A program made the translations under genes and the position numbers. DNA of 64,000 nucleotides from Eumeta japonica (Eukaryota; Arthropoda; Insecta; Lepidoptera; Psychidae): the NCBI GenBank assembly GCA_005406025.1, contig BGZK01000139.1:496001-560000 (forward strand). Direction: 5' to 3'. The notes beneath the pieces were generated by a model, which worked only from the letters and a program-made list of their open reading frames with translations, searched no databases and was not told where the DNA came from. How positions within the stretch are numbered: position 1 is the stretch's first letter; each line of letters begins with the position of its first letter. Positions 14,201 through 26,081 of this stretch are shown piece by piece.

Positions 14201-17200
14201 AGGGCCCGGTCTAAACATTGATCAAGAAGTTATCAGGAAACAGATATTGGCTGCGAAACAAGTGAGTGAACTCATATTATAATTCTCAGAAGAGATAATT
14301 AGTTACTAAATATGTTACAATTTTTTGTTTTAGAAAAAAATGGAAACTGAGAAAGGAAAGCCCTCCTTAAAAGGGACTCCAGCACCGACACAGGTACATT
14401 TCAATACAGGACTTGTACAGCTACTAGTTCAACTAGCCTTTTAGAATAATGACAAAATGTAGCATTATTTCATTGGGTTACATGATAAGAGGCATCAATG
14501 CATCATCTGAAATTTTATGTCTAGTCAATATAAATGTAATGAAAGATATTGATTTGTAAAACCTTAACTTTTGATTAAGTTAAATTGAACTCTATTCATT
14601 CCTAAAATATAAATTTAGTATTCAATGTTGAGTTAATAAGGTTTACCATTTGCAATACATGTAGGTCAAATATTTGTCCCGTACCGAGAATCATTCACCT
14701 TTGTTTAAAAAATTGGAAAAACGCAATTTGTAATAGGGTCACAATAGTAGCCATTACTCACTTACATAGGTCCGTATTAATGACGCACTCTTAAGTGCGG
14801 AGTTCCATCTTGAGAGTGAAAACAGTCAGATAGTGTTTTGCTATAGAAAATAATATGTCTTGCTCCCACGTCAATTCTTGAGAAAATGTATCATATTATT
14901 GACATATATAAATGACGAGACCGGGTTCTTTGTGCGCGGCGTACCCGCGACGGTCGGGAAGTGCGGTCAAGCGGACATCCTTCTTTTGTGATAGCATGAC
15001 GGGATGGTGCATATAAGTTTTCCTAATATTAATTCATTTTATCATTTATATTTATAATTTAAAATTATTCTATAATTGTATGTACATCGCTTTTACTATT
15101 CTTATTTCTTATATATTATTGTATATAAGTGTATTACACTTGTAAAGAGTTTTAAATTAGCATATCGATAAATACTGCTATATTAGTTGTATGTCTTCAT
15201 TTTGGAAAAGCGAAGAATTTAAATTTCATGAAAAATTGATGCACCAAAAAAGAACACCACCTGTAGCTTCATTATTCGGTATAATCTTGATTCTCAACTA
15301 AACACCCAGCTTGTTTTGTACTTATTGTTTATTATCATTATTTTTTTTCTATTGTGATTGTATTTTAGTTTCTTAATATAATTTGTTTATGCGCTTCAGA
15401 ATTTGAGAAGAATGCAAGTCTATAATGATCTAACAGCTCATGAACAACTAATAGGGCTTAATAGCAATTGTAATATGAACTATAAGTATACAATTTTAAA
15501 TTAACAATCATTTGAGAAACATGTGAAAAAAATAAATAAACACATTAAAAATTCATGTAGAACCTTTGATGCACATTCAACTAAAATGAGTCATCAATAG
15601 ACACTATTGTATTGAGCTCACAAAGAGGTAGTGATTTTGGTGAAAGAAGTTTTATGCACTCAGAAAAAAGGGGGTCCTTTTTTCATTTATAAGAGTTTTT
15701 TTTTTTACATTATAGAAGTTTGCATTTTCTTATTCCAATTCACTTTTATCCTAGTAAGTTTATTACTATTGCCAACAATGAAATTTTGATTATATTAATT
15801 GCAAATATGAAGTTTTTCTTTTGTATAAATGAAATTTACAAGGGTATTTTGCAAAAAAAAAAAAAGAAAAGCTGTGAGAATAATAAGTATGGTAATAATA
15901 TTTACAGTTGAAGAGGACATTTGTACCGGGTCAGCAGATGACTGAAAAAACTATTATAACGCCATCGGGTCAGAAGATCATACAGCGCACGATACACAGG
16001 TCCTCGGCGCCGCCGGACGGCAGGTCGCCGGTCAATATACTAAACAAAAAACTAGCACAGGTGTGATATCAAATTATTGAATAGAAAAGTAATATCTCCG
16101 AACAAACTCGTAAGTACTAAGAATGAATAATTATTAAAATGAAATTAAATTATATAGATTATCATTGATGGACTATATGTAATTTATGGTATTTGTCTTT
16201 TTTCTTGTTGTCATCCATTCCATATGTAGTTAACTGTGAAAGCACAAATGCAATATGAAATCTTACCAACAATTTCTGCCACAATTTATCATAATACAAT
16301 TTGAATTCCATTTTCAGTACAATGGTGTTGACTGTAACACATCACAGAGAGTACAATATATCATTGTTAACTTGAAAAATAACCACAAATATTCATTATG
16401 TAATAATTTATTGATACTTCTTAACATTTAATAGTTTTATGATTCTTAAAATCATAGTGTTTTTTGCCTTTTTGTTTTCATAACATTTTATAGTTATCAC
16501 TCAAACAAAAGAGATGTAGACAAAAATTGTGTTTAATTTGGATCTACACTATTGGCAATCGGAGATTAATTTTTTAATAGATTGTAAATATATTTGAATG
16601 TTACTCATTTGGAAAGTAAAGTATAAGGTTCATATAATGCTTATAGGTAAAGCAATTCTATAGCAATGAGAATGGCTGTTTGTTATAAATCTGTAAAGTC
16701 AAATGTTCAAAATCCTTCAATCTTAGAATGTTACTTTATATATGAAAGTAATTTGAGGATCAAGTACTTAGGACAAGTTAATAAATTATTTTTAAAATCT
16801 GTGACAACAAAAATAGTAGTTACACATTAAAGGTTCAAATATTCATATGTAAGTGTAAATAAGTTATACTGCTTATTGTTACATGGGAATTTAATTACAT
16901 CTCCTTTTTTTCCTTCGAAAGATGTGCAATTTTTCCAAAGCAAATTTTTCAGTTGTGATATAGTTAAATGTTTGTAATTATTGCTTATATTTTGAGTACT
17001 GCAATTCACATAGATATATTTTAATCATAGAGTATAAAGTACTTAAAAAATGTTAAAAAACTTAATTTCACCACAATGAATTATAGATTAATTTGTATTT
17101 TTATGCACTGTGTATTTATTTTTAAACACAAATAAAACCCATGTCTATAATTTACTGCTCACTGTGAAAAATGCTTTGTAATTTATGGTGACCCAATCAG

Positions 17201-20200
17201 CAAAAAAAAAAATATTATTTTATTAATATAAACAGATTACAGATCTTAAATTATGTTGTAATATGAATTTATGACAATGAATGACAAACAAATGAATTTG
17301 AAAATAAATTAAAAAATATGATAAAAGTTATAGGAGATACAAATCAATAAGTTTGGTTGCATTAAACCTATCCCATTAAATAATTCTAATGACTGTAACA
17401 GTTATCTAATTCTATAAAAATGAATAAAGTAGAACACATACAATCAATAGTAGGATTTAAATAACAGAATTACGCATACATTGTATGTCATTAGAATGAC
17501 AACATCAGCCTACTACGACGCAGCGGTGGAACGCCGCGTGGTCGCGGCCGCGGCGGGTACTCCATCTCCACGGCCGGGGGGAACATTGTACGCATCAGGG
17601 AAAAGCCCGCTAGCTTCATGGTCGACTTTGAACCTGTGAGTTTATCTTGTGTTGGGACTAAGTGTACTTTTTATTAGATCACAGGGATTGTTGATATGTA
17701 ATCAACAAGTTTTGTGATTGCTTGTGAATCATAACCAATATTGAGTAAAGAACAATTGAATTATTTTTTTTATTATTTAACATTGTATTATGTATTATCG
17801 AGGTTTTCTAGTAAGAATTCTTTAATCATAAACATATAATTACAAATATCTGTATTTATAGTTTTATGATCTTTCATTGATTTATATTCTGAAATCATTA
17901 TTGTAAATTTCTAAAGAAATTTTATCTTGCAGTCAGATGCATCATCTGACACATCTGATGGCATAGAAGATCCTTTCCCCAAGGATCTAGGGCCCATACC
18001 TAGTCCTAGTCCAGAAAGGGAACTGACTTTGTGCCCGATAACCGGGAAGAGGCTAGCGCGTGCGGAGGGTGAACCAACACCGCCGCCCACACCGTCGCCA
18101 CCGCCCACGCCGCCGCCCGCGTCCCCCACGCCTACACAGCCTCTGCTTATGAAGGTAGAGATGTCGCCCGGAGGTACTACTGGCATGCTGGTACAAGGTG
18201 AAAGCGCACAGCCCTCGCTCCCTGTGCTTACTGATGAAGATGGGGTTAGTACAACTTCTCGATTTTATTTCAATTCTCAAAATAAATTTTATTAGATTAG
18301 TAAGGGCAAATTTATAAAATCAGAGGTGAAAACATAAATCATCAATGAATATTGTTTAAACGTTTTTTTTTTTGCGATTTTATGGAGATATGAGCTAGGA
18401 AAGTAAACCATATTGAGACTGACCATCTGTTGTGAGTGAACTTTGTCATTCTCAATCATAGGCTAACTGTTCAAAATTAATAGTCAACCTACATCACATG
18501 CTATATGTGTATTATGCACTGGAATAGTATGTGTTGACTCTAGTGGCATATTATCAAATATTTTAAGGCATCGTAGAGGTGCCATAGTTACAGTATAGTC
18601 TGTAGAATATTGTAAATAATTTACCAAAAATAGTGTAGCAGAATTGTAGGAAAATGCTTGAAAACCACTTTGATTTTTCAATTTTTGTGTTACATCTAAT
18701 TATATATTCAAATATCTTTATAAATCTCTGTCTTACAAAGTAGAACATGTATTTATAAATGCCAATAGGTATTTATAAATGTTTATATGTGCTTATATTT
18801 GATTATTCAATTAATTATGTATAATTGTGTTGATAAACAATATGTAAAACGCCTTATATTCATACATTTATTATTTTTTGTCAGACGGAAGTGAAAGTAG
18901 AAGCTAACACGGTGAAACAACTTTTGGGGGAGGGTGTGGGTGTGGACGAAAGCGAGGAAGTGGGATTGTTGCACGCCGGACACCCACCCATCATGATTCG
19001 CGGAGAAGACGGGGTGCTGTATCAGGTCGCTGGCGAGAACGAAGCCGGTCAGACGCTGCTTGTGGCGGCTGAGGGTGTTCACGGCACTGTCGTCGAGGGC
19101 GTCGACGGTTCAACCGACGGCGACGACAACGGCGTGGTCTATGTAACAAGAGACGATGGACAGGTATTGTATAAATGAGGTTAACATATTGAAAAATTGT
19201 AAAAGTTTATGAAAAACAATTTCCTATTTCTGTCATGTTAGAAACTTTAATTAGTAAAAAGAATCGACAGTGTTAAAGTAAAAACATGATGTGTTATATG
19301 TAAATCATAAAATGCTTATTTTAAATTTCTTTTTAAGCTATGATTTTAAATAATAAAAAACGATTGCATGATTTCTACAGGATGTACTGGCGATTGATCC
19401 ATCACAGTTGGCTCAACTGATGCCGGGTGGCGAACCGGTGCCGGCGCTACAACAGGTGACTGTGCAGGTGGAGGGCGAACCCGGCGAGGACGCCACGCAG
19501 GTCATCGCACAGCTTGTGCAAGCAGAAATGCCCTCGCCTGGTATGTACTGACACTGTCTAATCAACTGCCATGGAATTCTTGTATTCAAACATGACAATA
19601 TTTAAAAGTAGAATCAAAGACGAATTGAGTACCTCTTTTTTTTAAGTTGATCAATAAAAATCAAGTATCACTATAGTGTATTGATATAGTTAAATCATTT
19701 ATTAACTGTATAGAAACGAAAATGGCATTTTAGAGGAAATCTGATTTTTTTATTGGAATATGTAAGTGAGTTGCATTGTTTTAATTTAGGTGTTAAGAAT
19801 ATGTTGCACATAATTTTTTTATTTTGTGAATAAAATAAATTTCTCAGATTTTCTGCAAAATTCAAAAACAAATACTGTGATATAGATGAGTTTTTGTGAT
19901 AGTTTTGCTTTTATTTAAAGTAACTCATTAGTATATGTACACCAACATAATTAAAAGCTTTTAATCGTTTTGATGCAAAGCACCATCAAAGCAATTGAAA
20001 ACTTTGTGCAAAATATACATAAAAGCAGGTAGCAATTAATTTCATTAAACAGAGAATGGTTGATAAGCAGTACTTTAAAATATTGTAAAAAAAAAATTGA
20101 AAAACAAGGCAGACTCGTGATTTGACATGAAAGTCTATTTTAAAATGCACCTTTTAACACGGCATCAGTGGTAACGTAGCTAAAAGCAGTATGGGCCATT

Positions 20201-20583
20201 TTGAACTCTGGGTCACCTACCAGGCACAATAAATATAAACTATAACAAAATAGTTTTTGTGACAACAAACCAAATTAGGATCTGTAATTAAGGGACAGGG
20301 CAGCATTGTAGTTGGGCTCAGAATTGAAATCAGAATCTTAATGTAAACAGCTATATCAAACAATTATGTCTTCTAGATACAAGAATCTGCTGTCAAGAGC
20401 TAGTGACATATAAATTAACCGGTGACTCATTATTACTTTTCTCATTATTTATATTGTTATATATTTTTTGTTTCAGGTGGCACAAGAAGAGTAGTTTTAT
20501 TACTACCTGATGGTAGTTTTACAATGACTGAATTAGATAAAGAACAATATGAATCTATAACAGAAGGCAAGGTGCAAGAATGA
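2237..20583 (+). CDS. Chro: Chromodomain protein, probable Chromator (Chro/Chriz) orthologue; 18 coding exons, complete
   Basis: Eighteen exons join in frame with GT-AG introns into 896 codons: 2237-2327 (exon opens at 2220), 2409-2542, 2626-2826, 4678-4770, 6979-7104, 7240-7442, 7767-7899, 9567-9649, 13325-13464, 13734-13889, 14143-14261, 14334-14393, 15908-16060, 17495-17635, 17933-18244, 18885-19163, 19381-19540, 20477-20583 (TGA). Seen in order: a C2HC finger-like motif (C44, C47, H60, C66); a conserved W-rich block (about 76-142); an AT-hook with core RGRPRK (about 162-171); a chromodomain (about 255-307, with YVVEKIL, KWQGYP and NTWEP); an acidic stretch (about 390-400); a second GRP-like basic run with PRGRGRGG (about 577-585); a proline-rich tract (about 655-680). 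The length is close to the roughly 926 residues of Drosophila Chromator, which binds interband chromatin with insulator and JIL-1 kinase complexes and joins the spindle matrix. Domain order and length support orthology; CDYL- or HP1-type proteins fit less well. An in-frame ATG at 2228 would add three residues. Confidence 0.82.
4158..4500 (+). repeat. SINE-like dispersed repeat, copy 1, in a Chromator intron
   Basis: Shares a run of motifs with copies at 36655-36958 (minus) and 55707-55985 (plus): CTGTGGCCA, then TTGGCTGCA, AATGG(A/G)CC, ACCACA..TCACAGAAT, and GTTTCAATGG(G)CC, in the same order and spacing. It is non-coding. I do not recognise the family name. Confidence 0.75.
4890..6650. repeat. 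Degenerate tandem repeat field in a large Chromator intron
   Basis: Two themes recur. The first is CTGCAGGCCATC followed by AAAACTTC and CTACTTTCGAG, near 4897, 5010, 5088 and 5171. The second is AACAATATCTCT-GAAC followed by GATTTT and a GCATTCAAT/GCAATT block, near 5537, 5700, 6164, 6300 and 6455. Spacings are roughly 75-150 bp. No coding potential is visible. It may be an old satellite-like array or the inside of a decayed element. Confidence 0.55.
7240..7899 (+). other. Chromodomain of the Chromator-like gene, split by one intron
   Basis: Exon 7240-7442 ends after CCG CA. Exon 7767-7899 begins T GAA CAA, so the junction codon is CAT and the domain reads GYP-H-EQNTWEP. The Y, W and W of the usual methyl-lysine aromatic cage positions are occupied (YVVEKIL, LLKWQGYP, NTWEP). 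The C-terminal helix follows in the second exon (HLLEAFEKQLARQ). Confidence 0.9.
8581..8748. mobile_element. hAT-type miniature element with perfect 8-bp target duplication
   Basis: The direct repeat TGTTATAC lies at 8573-8580 and 8749-8756. Between them, the left end CAGAGGCATGCGTAGAAATT and the right end (reverse complement) CCGGGGCATGCCCAGAGATT are imperfect inverted repeats that extend to about 38 bp. An 8-bp duplication and CAG/CCG-GGCATGC ends are typical of hAT elements. It sits in a Chromator intron. Confidence 0.82.
8808..8950. repeat. Helitron-like repeat remnant
   Basis: The string of AATATA.., TTGTTACTCAA, CGCTTTAACGGTTGAATAGA and AGTTGAAATTT is followed by CAGAATAACATA. It parallels the repeats beginning at 42347 and 47770. 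Only this 5'-type fragment is visible. Confidence 0.4.
10317..10687. repeat. Foldback element with arms of about 55 bp
   Basis: The left arm (about 10317-10385) contains ATTCATAATCTCCTT and TTTAGAACA. The right arm (about 10612-10687) contains the reverse complements in matching order, with ATCATGCA near both outer ends. The loop holds a GC-rich segment (about 10450-10545) unlike its surroundings. A decayed hAT element begins only a few bases outside the right arm. Confidence 0.7.
10694..13157 (-). mobile_element. Decayed hAT transposon, 2.46 kb, with inverted ends and 8-bp target duplication
   Basis: The ends are TAGGGAATGCAAT (left) and, as reverse complement, TAGCGAATGCAAT (right). They are flanked by GTACCAAC (10686-10693) and GTAGCAAC (13158-13165), a 7/8 match. 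Minus-strand fragments in separate frames resemble hAT transposase. They run from FSLTFDAWTSGMNRRFLNIN (about 12.7-12.8 kb), through SLDNDIVGVTTNGA and LCYTHGVQLDITDVIY (about 12.45-12.65 kb), to a C-terminal dimerisation block with SVESERTFSAAG (about 11.33 kb). Frames are broken by stops and shifts, so no intact transposase remains. It lies inside the Chromator intron 9650-13324. Confidence 0.9.
13176..13231. repeat. Short palindrome (hairpin) next to the hAT element
   Basis: GTTGGTCA and GTCCAAGTG on the left are mirrored by CACTTGGAC and TGACCAAC on the right, around a short AT loop. The whole hairpin is about 56 bp. Confidence 0.75.
13941..14084. mobile_element. Mariner-like miniature element, copy B, in a short Chromator intron
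   Basis: The left end TACAGTACAACACACAAATC and the right end (reverse complement) TACAGTACAATGCATGAATC form inverted repeats of about 34 bp. Both are bounded by TA, as expected of a Tc1/mariner-type insertion. The core is about 140 bp and fills more than half of the 253-bp intron 13890-14142. It is the same family as copy A at 673-830. Confidence 0.82.
14394..15907. other. Chromator intron, no gene seen
   Basis: AT-rich, with one GC-richer patch (about 14750-15010) of unknown origin containing ACCCGCGACGG and GCGGTCAAGCGG. No open frame or RNA gene is recognised. Confidence 0.5.
16061..17494. other. Chromator intron, AT-rich, nothing recognised
   Basis: There is no coding signal or clear repeat end. 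It ends at the acceptor GTCATTAG (to 17494). The frame selects this acceptor: the later CAG sites would not join in phase with CTAGCACAG at 16060. Confidence 0.55.
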
Positions 20584-21021
20584 GCATATGGAAAGGTAGT
20601 TAGATTCCGGATCATTTATTGGAATATTTTTAGGTCTTCCGAGAAGTTATTATGACAGTTTGGGAGCTTTCAGTAAAAGAAATATTTTATGCTTATATTA
20701 TGGAAAAAAAAGTATAATAGGGAAGTTAGTTTCTGATTATTGTTGAGAAATCTTTGATAAATAATGTAACTACCTAGTTCCTATCTTTTTTGGCGGCATT
20801 GTTCCACATGTTTACATAAAGTTATAATTTTTTTTTTGGATGAATGTAATAGAACAGTGATTTGTTTCCGGTAAATTTTAAGTAAAAAGAGACTGAAATC
20901 ATGCTGCAATATATTATAAGATTGGTGTGTTTCGGGAGAAACCGAGTTGTGATATTTGGCACAATGCAGAGTAATCGATTCCTCTAAAAAGAAGCATTAT
21001 AATACAATTTTTTGCAATAAA
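20584..21021 (+). other. Probable proximal 3' UTR of the Chromator-like gene
   Basis: AT-rich sequence follows the TGA. A canonical AATAAA lies at 21016-21021. More AATAAA-like sites occur up to about 21.5 kb, so the true cleavage site is not fixed from sequence alone. Confidence 0.45.
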
Positions 21022-21529
21022 TAGTCCTACAACTATATTAGCGTGGTAGATTATTTAATTCTGGGATCGCTTTATATTAAATTGTAACTCTATTTTTATT
21101 AAATTCAATGAAATGGAATATGAAGTCCATACTACAAGTTTATGTCCGACTTAATTAAAATGAAAGTGTATGTCACATTTCGGAGCAATATGTAATTTGT
21201 AAGTAAAATTATCTTATGGATCGGATTCAGTTCATGTTCTTTTCTATGGATAGAGAGATACTCAATGATAATAGCTTACAACTTACAAATTGTGATTATT
21301 AAAATTCTATAAAGTGAAGCAACTCATATCACAAAGGTTCTGAAGTGCAAGTAGTTAGCAATAGTTACTTTAGGTCTACCTTAAGAATTGTCAGAGTAGG
21401 AGGTCAATGAACACTAATATTTTAAGACTTGTTGCTATGCTGGATTGATTGTTTATTAATAAATAATACTTTATCCTTTGTGTAAATCTATATATATATG
21501 TTTATAATAAAAATAATCTTGTATGTTTG

Positions 21530-22957
21530 GACATCGGTTAAAAACTAGTGAACATATTGGTATGAGACTTACACTCTTCGATGTGGAATCATTTGTAAAT
21601 GATTTTAGGCTATTGTATATATGTAATAACATAATCAATTTTTATTCACTTCAATAACCATAATGCACAACAACGTGGGCTGCTGACAGCTAGAGTTGCA
21701 TGCGCAATGTGTTCTTTTTCTGTTTGCTTACAAAAATTGGATTATATTTAATATTGCACTGCATCCAATTATGTTTTTTTTTTTGTCCAATTATCCTGAC
21801 TTATCTTTGGAACATTATTTACTTGTTGATGTACATTGGTATAAAAAAATTAGGAATTACTTAAATTACAACTATTTGTATGTTTTTATCAATAGCAAAA
21901 GTTATTTTATAACTTCCGTGATTACAATATTTGCTAGAGTGGATATATGTTGCCTGATATATTTTGTAGATGGACCCTAATGAATAATCATCGGGTCAGA
22001 ACTGTTTATTTTAAAGAAACTAAATGTTTAAGAGTAACTACTTACAAGGTTCATACAATATAAATCATCATGTTTTAGGATCAAAATGGATTTTTGAGCA
22101 ATCTAAAGTTTTTTAAGAATATGATTAACACTGCTATAGATTATGCAAAGAAATAAAAAATGTTTTAACTATTATTTCCATTATTTTAACAAAATTTTAT
22201 AATTTCGAAATAGTCTAATACACTACTATGTTCCCTATTATGGACTATCAGAAGAATTAACTTGCCAATAAAAATATTTCGTTGACCTGAAATAGGTTTG
22301 AGTGGCAATATAACAAAACTAGATTTTTATTACTTTTAAACCTATAGTCTTTACTTTTCATTTACTGTTTAATAGTATTAACTACATAAATCCTGAATCT
22401 TTGCACAGAATTAAACGTTCTATGCTATATTTACAGTTTAGAGTCAGGTTTGTACTCATCCTTTCTTCTATTAGGTGAGAGTAAAATGTTCATTGTGTTC
22501 ATGATTTAGTCTTTATGCATAAGAAATTTTTGAGTAAATGTTTTAGCTAACCTTCTGTCGTCTAATTCAATCAGTGTAAATAGCACAACGGACAAATGTA
22601 TATAAGCCAGAATTATGTTTAATTTATGAAATGTGACTAAAATACCTATATTATTGTATTCAAATTTTACTCTAGATAGATACAACTCAAGAAGTCGCAT
22701 CTAGATTTATTTGCGCATTGTGAACCACATATATGATTAAAGATGTCGAAACAACGATAAGTTTGTACGCCATTGCTGTGAAATTTTTATGACTTGAAAT
22801 TTTCTTTAAAATAATGTAAGTCGAAATGTCACATCACTATTTATATGTGACAAGACAAATTTACTCTAATGTATAATGATGACATATTGATGAGCAGCAA
22901 GCAACACGTACTTCTCTTGTGTATGAAAAAAAAAAACTGACTAAAAATAAAAATGTA
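21530..22957. other. AT-rich spacer after the Chromator-like gene
   Basis: No supported gene. A short open frame near 21.7-22.0 kb has low-complexity AT composition and no recognisable domain. Confidence 0.5.
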
Positions 22958-23428
22958 CAGTCAACTCTCGTTTATACGAAATGATCGGGACGGCGCGCCG
23001 GTTCGGATAACGAAAATTTCGGATAATCGAGTTCCCTGTTTTCCCGCGTGTAAGACTCCGTTTGTGTCAAAACCGCGAAATGTGATCGTAAAACGTGCGT
23101 AAGTAGAATACTATTGATGTGGTTGGAATAGAGCTGCATGTGCAAAACGTAGCTCGCAGGTGGCTGCCGCACGAGCGGCGCGATGCGTTAGACGGCGCTA
23201 ATGTGAGCCGCGTAGTTTACGTGGTCGATGGAGTAAGTGCATATACGTAGAGGTGTCACGAGCGAAGAAGTGACGGGCCGCGATGGTATTCGGTGGGTGT
23301 GGGTGGGGTAGGTGCGTACGTTAGGCTGTGTAATATCTATTATACGTTGGTTTTAAAGTAGCGTACAAAGAAAAAAAAAATCGAAAAATCTCGTGTAAAG
23401 TAGATTGTGGATAAACGGGAGTTTACTG
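22958..23428. mobile_element. Pogo/Tigger- or mariner-like miniature element, 471 bp
   Basis: The left end CAGTCAACTCTCGTTTATAC and the right end (reverse complement) CAGTAAACTCCCGTTTATCC match at most positions, and both are flanked by TA. The interior is GC-rich relative to the host and has no transposase frame. The TA duplication and CAGT(C/A)AACTC ends fit a non-autonomous pogo/Tigger-type element. Confidence 0.78.
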
Positions 23429-26080
23429 TACATGTTATTTTTTTTGTAGTTTTTCTTTCGTTGTGTGTTATTATCTCGACAGTATTTCGCAATCTGCAAC
23501 TCCATATTATGTGCCTTTTCGAAGAAATCGTCTGTTAGAATTTTTAATTATTGAGGTGCGAGTGGGCTCGAATTGATATGCTGTATATAGGCCCAAATCG
23601 ATACTAAAAGTAGGTGATAATAGGAATGCAAAAATAGTCCGATTACTTTTGCCTGTAGGCACACATGGACGTAAGAAATTGGCAAATGAAGAATTACTAC
23701 GCAACAACCGCAGCATTGCGTGGCGACGGCCTTACTGAGTTAACCTAGTCTAGAAAAATTGAGAGCCGTTAAACTTGCCGCTGTCGCACTACTCGCGCGT
23801 GTACCACTTCGTTTGTATATAAAATGTATATAGGTAAAGTTCACCACTGACTTGCGAACAAGCTGCACACTATGTCACATCACTAGCATACGCGGCCCTC
23901 TTCACACGCTAAGCGTGAATACACATCACGCGTCACAGTACGACGATTGCGGTTCGCTTTAACGAAAGCGTTGACGCACGTACCGGAAGCAGTTAACTGC
24001 ACAGCTTGTCCGTTTGTCGAGGTGGCGCAAGTGTTAACATTTGAATGTGTATGCATTGCCTCGGACTTTTATACGGAGTTGGCCGACTCGCGGGTGTCCA
24101 AGATCATTCCGGGATATACATTTGCATTGCCCGTTGCATTAATGGAACGCGGAAACTTGAGGGGTCTTAAGGATTGTTTGGAAATACTCCATCCGCCTGT
24201 GTCTATTACATATATTTTGTTTAGTATAAAACTTCAAGAATACAATTGTAATTGTTTTTTCATATGCATGTAGATTTCAATAAATTGTTTATTTAGAACT
24301 CGCCACTCTTATTTTATCACATTCTCTAATTTCGCCATGGTCATAAAACATAAGCGGAGGGCTACGTACGGCAGAACAACCAGTTAAAAAAAAATACCTT
24401 AAATTTTCTTAATAAAATAGAATATTATTTCTACAACAGGATTTTTGTTAGCTGTTATTGGTCTTTGAAAATTGAAGGTTAATTAAATAAGTGGCGAAAT
24501 TGACAGTGTAATGGCTGTCATTGTGAATATTTGTTTATGGCCCATATATATTTATAGCGAGTTAACTTTAGTGGCGTTTATCATTGCTCTTAAAGTGCCT
24601 CTGCTCATTTTTCATGTTTGTAGTTTACGCATTAAAGCAATATTGCCTTATACGACAGCAATATAACAATCGATGCAATTTCTGAATTGTATCTATCTGT
24701 ATCAGTCGATAAGAAACGATGTAGCTAATTTTCACAATCACTTAGCAAAATAATATAATTTTTAAACATGTCACATTTTTAGTTAAAAAATTTTCTTTGG
24801 TACTTGTAAATAAAGTAATTTGTAATCCATCTTAAGATGTAAGTAGTAGGTACTGTATCTACTAGATTTAATTACTTATTATTACTGTAATTAAAAAGAT
24901 TTTCATAATAAATTTTATGTCAATCACTTGCTTTATTTTATTTCAGAGGAACCTGAATGTCGTTGATGTAAGTTGATATGTTATATATACAGAGTTGAAA
25001 AAAATGTATTACTTTTTCTAATGCATTACATTTTCATTACTCATTAATTGTTTAATGAGTAATTAATGAATACGTAATTATATATATATATAAATTTACA
25101 CCATTTCATCTCTAAATTTATAGTCTATTCCCTAAGACACAGAGAACAGACTTGACTGCGGGGCGGACGGTACGCGGGTAGTGCGACATCAAACTTTGAT
25201 GTATGTCGGCGAACTTGCGGCTAGCGGATGATAATGTGTTTGTACGGGCGATTAAAATATAAAACGCGAGCTAGTGCGGGATAAACCCATTTTAATAAAA
25301 AAATATGTAAGCGCACGTGAGTGAATTTCGCGGGGCCACTAGACGATAACGGCCACGCGCCCTGGCCGACGAGGGACAGTCTACAGCGAGATGAGTAGTC
25401 CCTTTCGCTTTAAACATTAATTCCCCTTTTCTGTCTGGGCGCGAACAACATATGTGTATACAGACAGATATATATAAAAAGGTTCGTTTATGTTTAAAAA
25501 TAAGCCTGTTCAAGTGTGTGCTCTTAATATTTTGATAGTCTACATTTCATTTTTTATTTTCCAAAAGAATGATATGAGAAAAATTATTCCTGCTTCTAAT
25601 TTTTATAACTGACAAGACCAGATTTTATTGTAAGATCGATTTCGAAAAAAAATTTCATTCGGCGTAAATCGTTTTTTGATCATTTTTTAGTAATGTTGAA
25701 AATTTAGATGAACATAGTTCTGATAAGTCGCTCGCAAAAGCTAAATATAGATAGCGCAAATATAACCAGGTCATTTCATATTACAAGTACTAAAGATTAT
25801 TGTGATGCTCATTTTTTTTTATGACCACAATCTTAAAACAAGAGTTTACATGGTTCATAGTATTGGCACTCGGTGGAAAAAGAACTGGAGAGTAGGTACA
25901 CGTTCTCTTTGTCGCGGCTCACAAAATACTATCACCAACCAACCCAACATCATCAACCATACCAACGTATCTAGCTATATATTCATATTCATCTACGGTA
26001 TCTAGCGCGCCGAATAAAACTACTTGGCGCACAGACCGGATCTTTCTGTTTGTAAACGCGCTTGTTTAGATTGTGTCTAA
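23429..26080. other. Spacer with two GC-richer islands, no recognised gene
   Basis: The stretches at about 23.75-24.19 kb and 25.13-25.45 kb have balanced base composition, unlike their AT-rich surroundings. The first contains a 108-codon open frame (23947-24273), but it lacks an ATG at its start and I recognise no domain. An AATAAA follows at about 24.28 kb. The remainder is AT-rich and appears empty. The last part probably contains the THAP gene promoter. Confidence 0.4.
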
Positions 26081-26081
26081 A

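Noticed and set aside
13938..14282. 114-codon open frame overlapping a Chromator exon
   Set aside because: The first part is the miniature element in the intron; only 14143-14261 is exonic, in the Chromator frame.
17911..18186. Glycine-rich reverse-strand open frame
   Set aside because: Shadow of the proline-rich exon of the Chromator-like gene.
23947..24273. 108-codon open frame as a gene
   Set aside because: Begins with TTG, no recognised domain, no splice or promoter context; kept only as part of an unexplained island.
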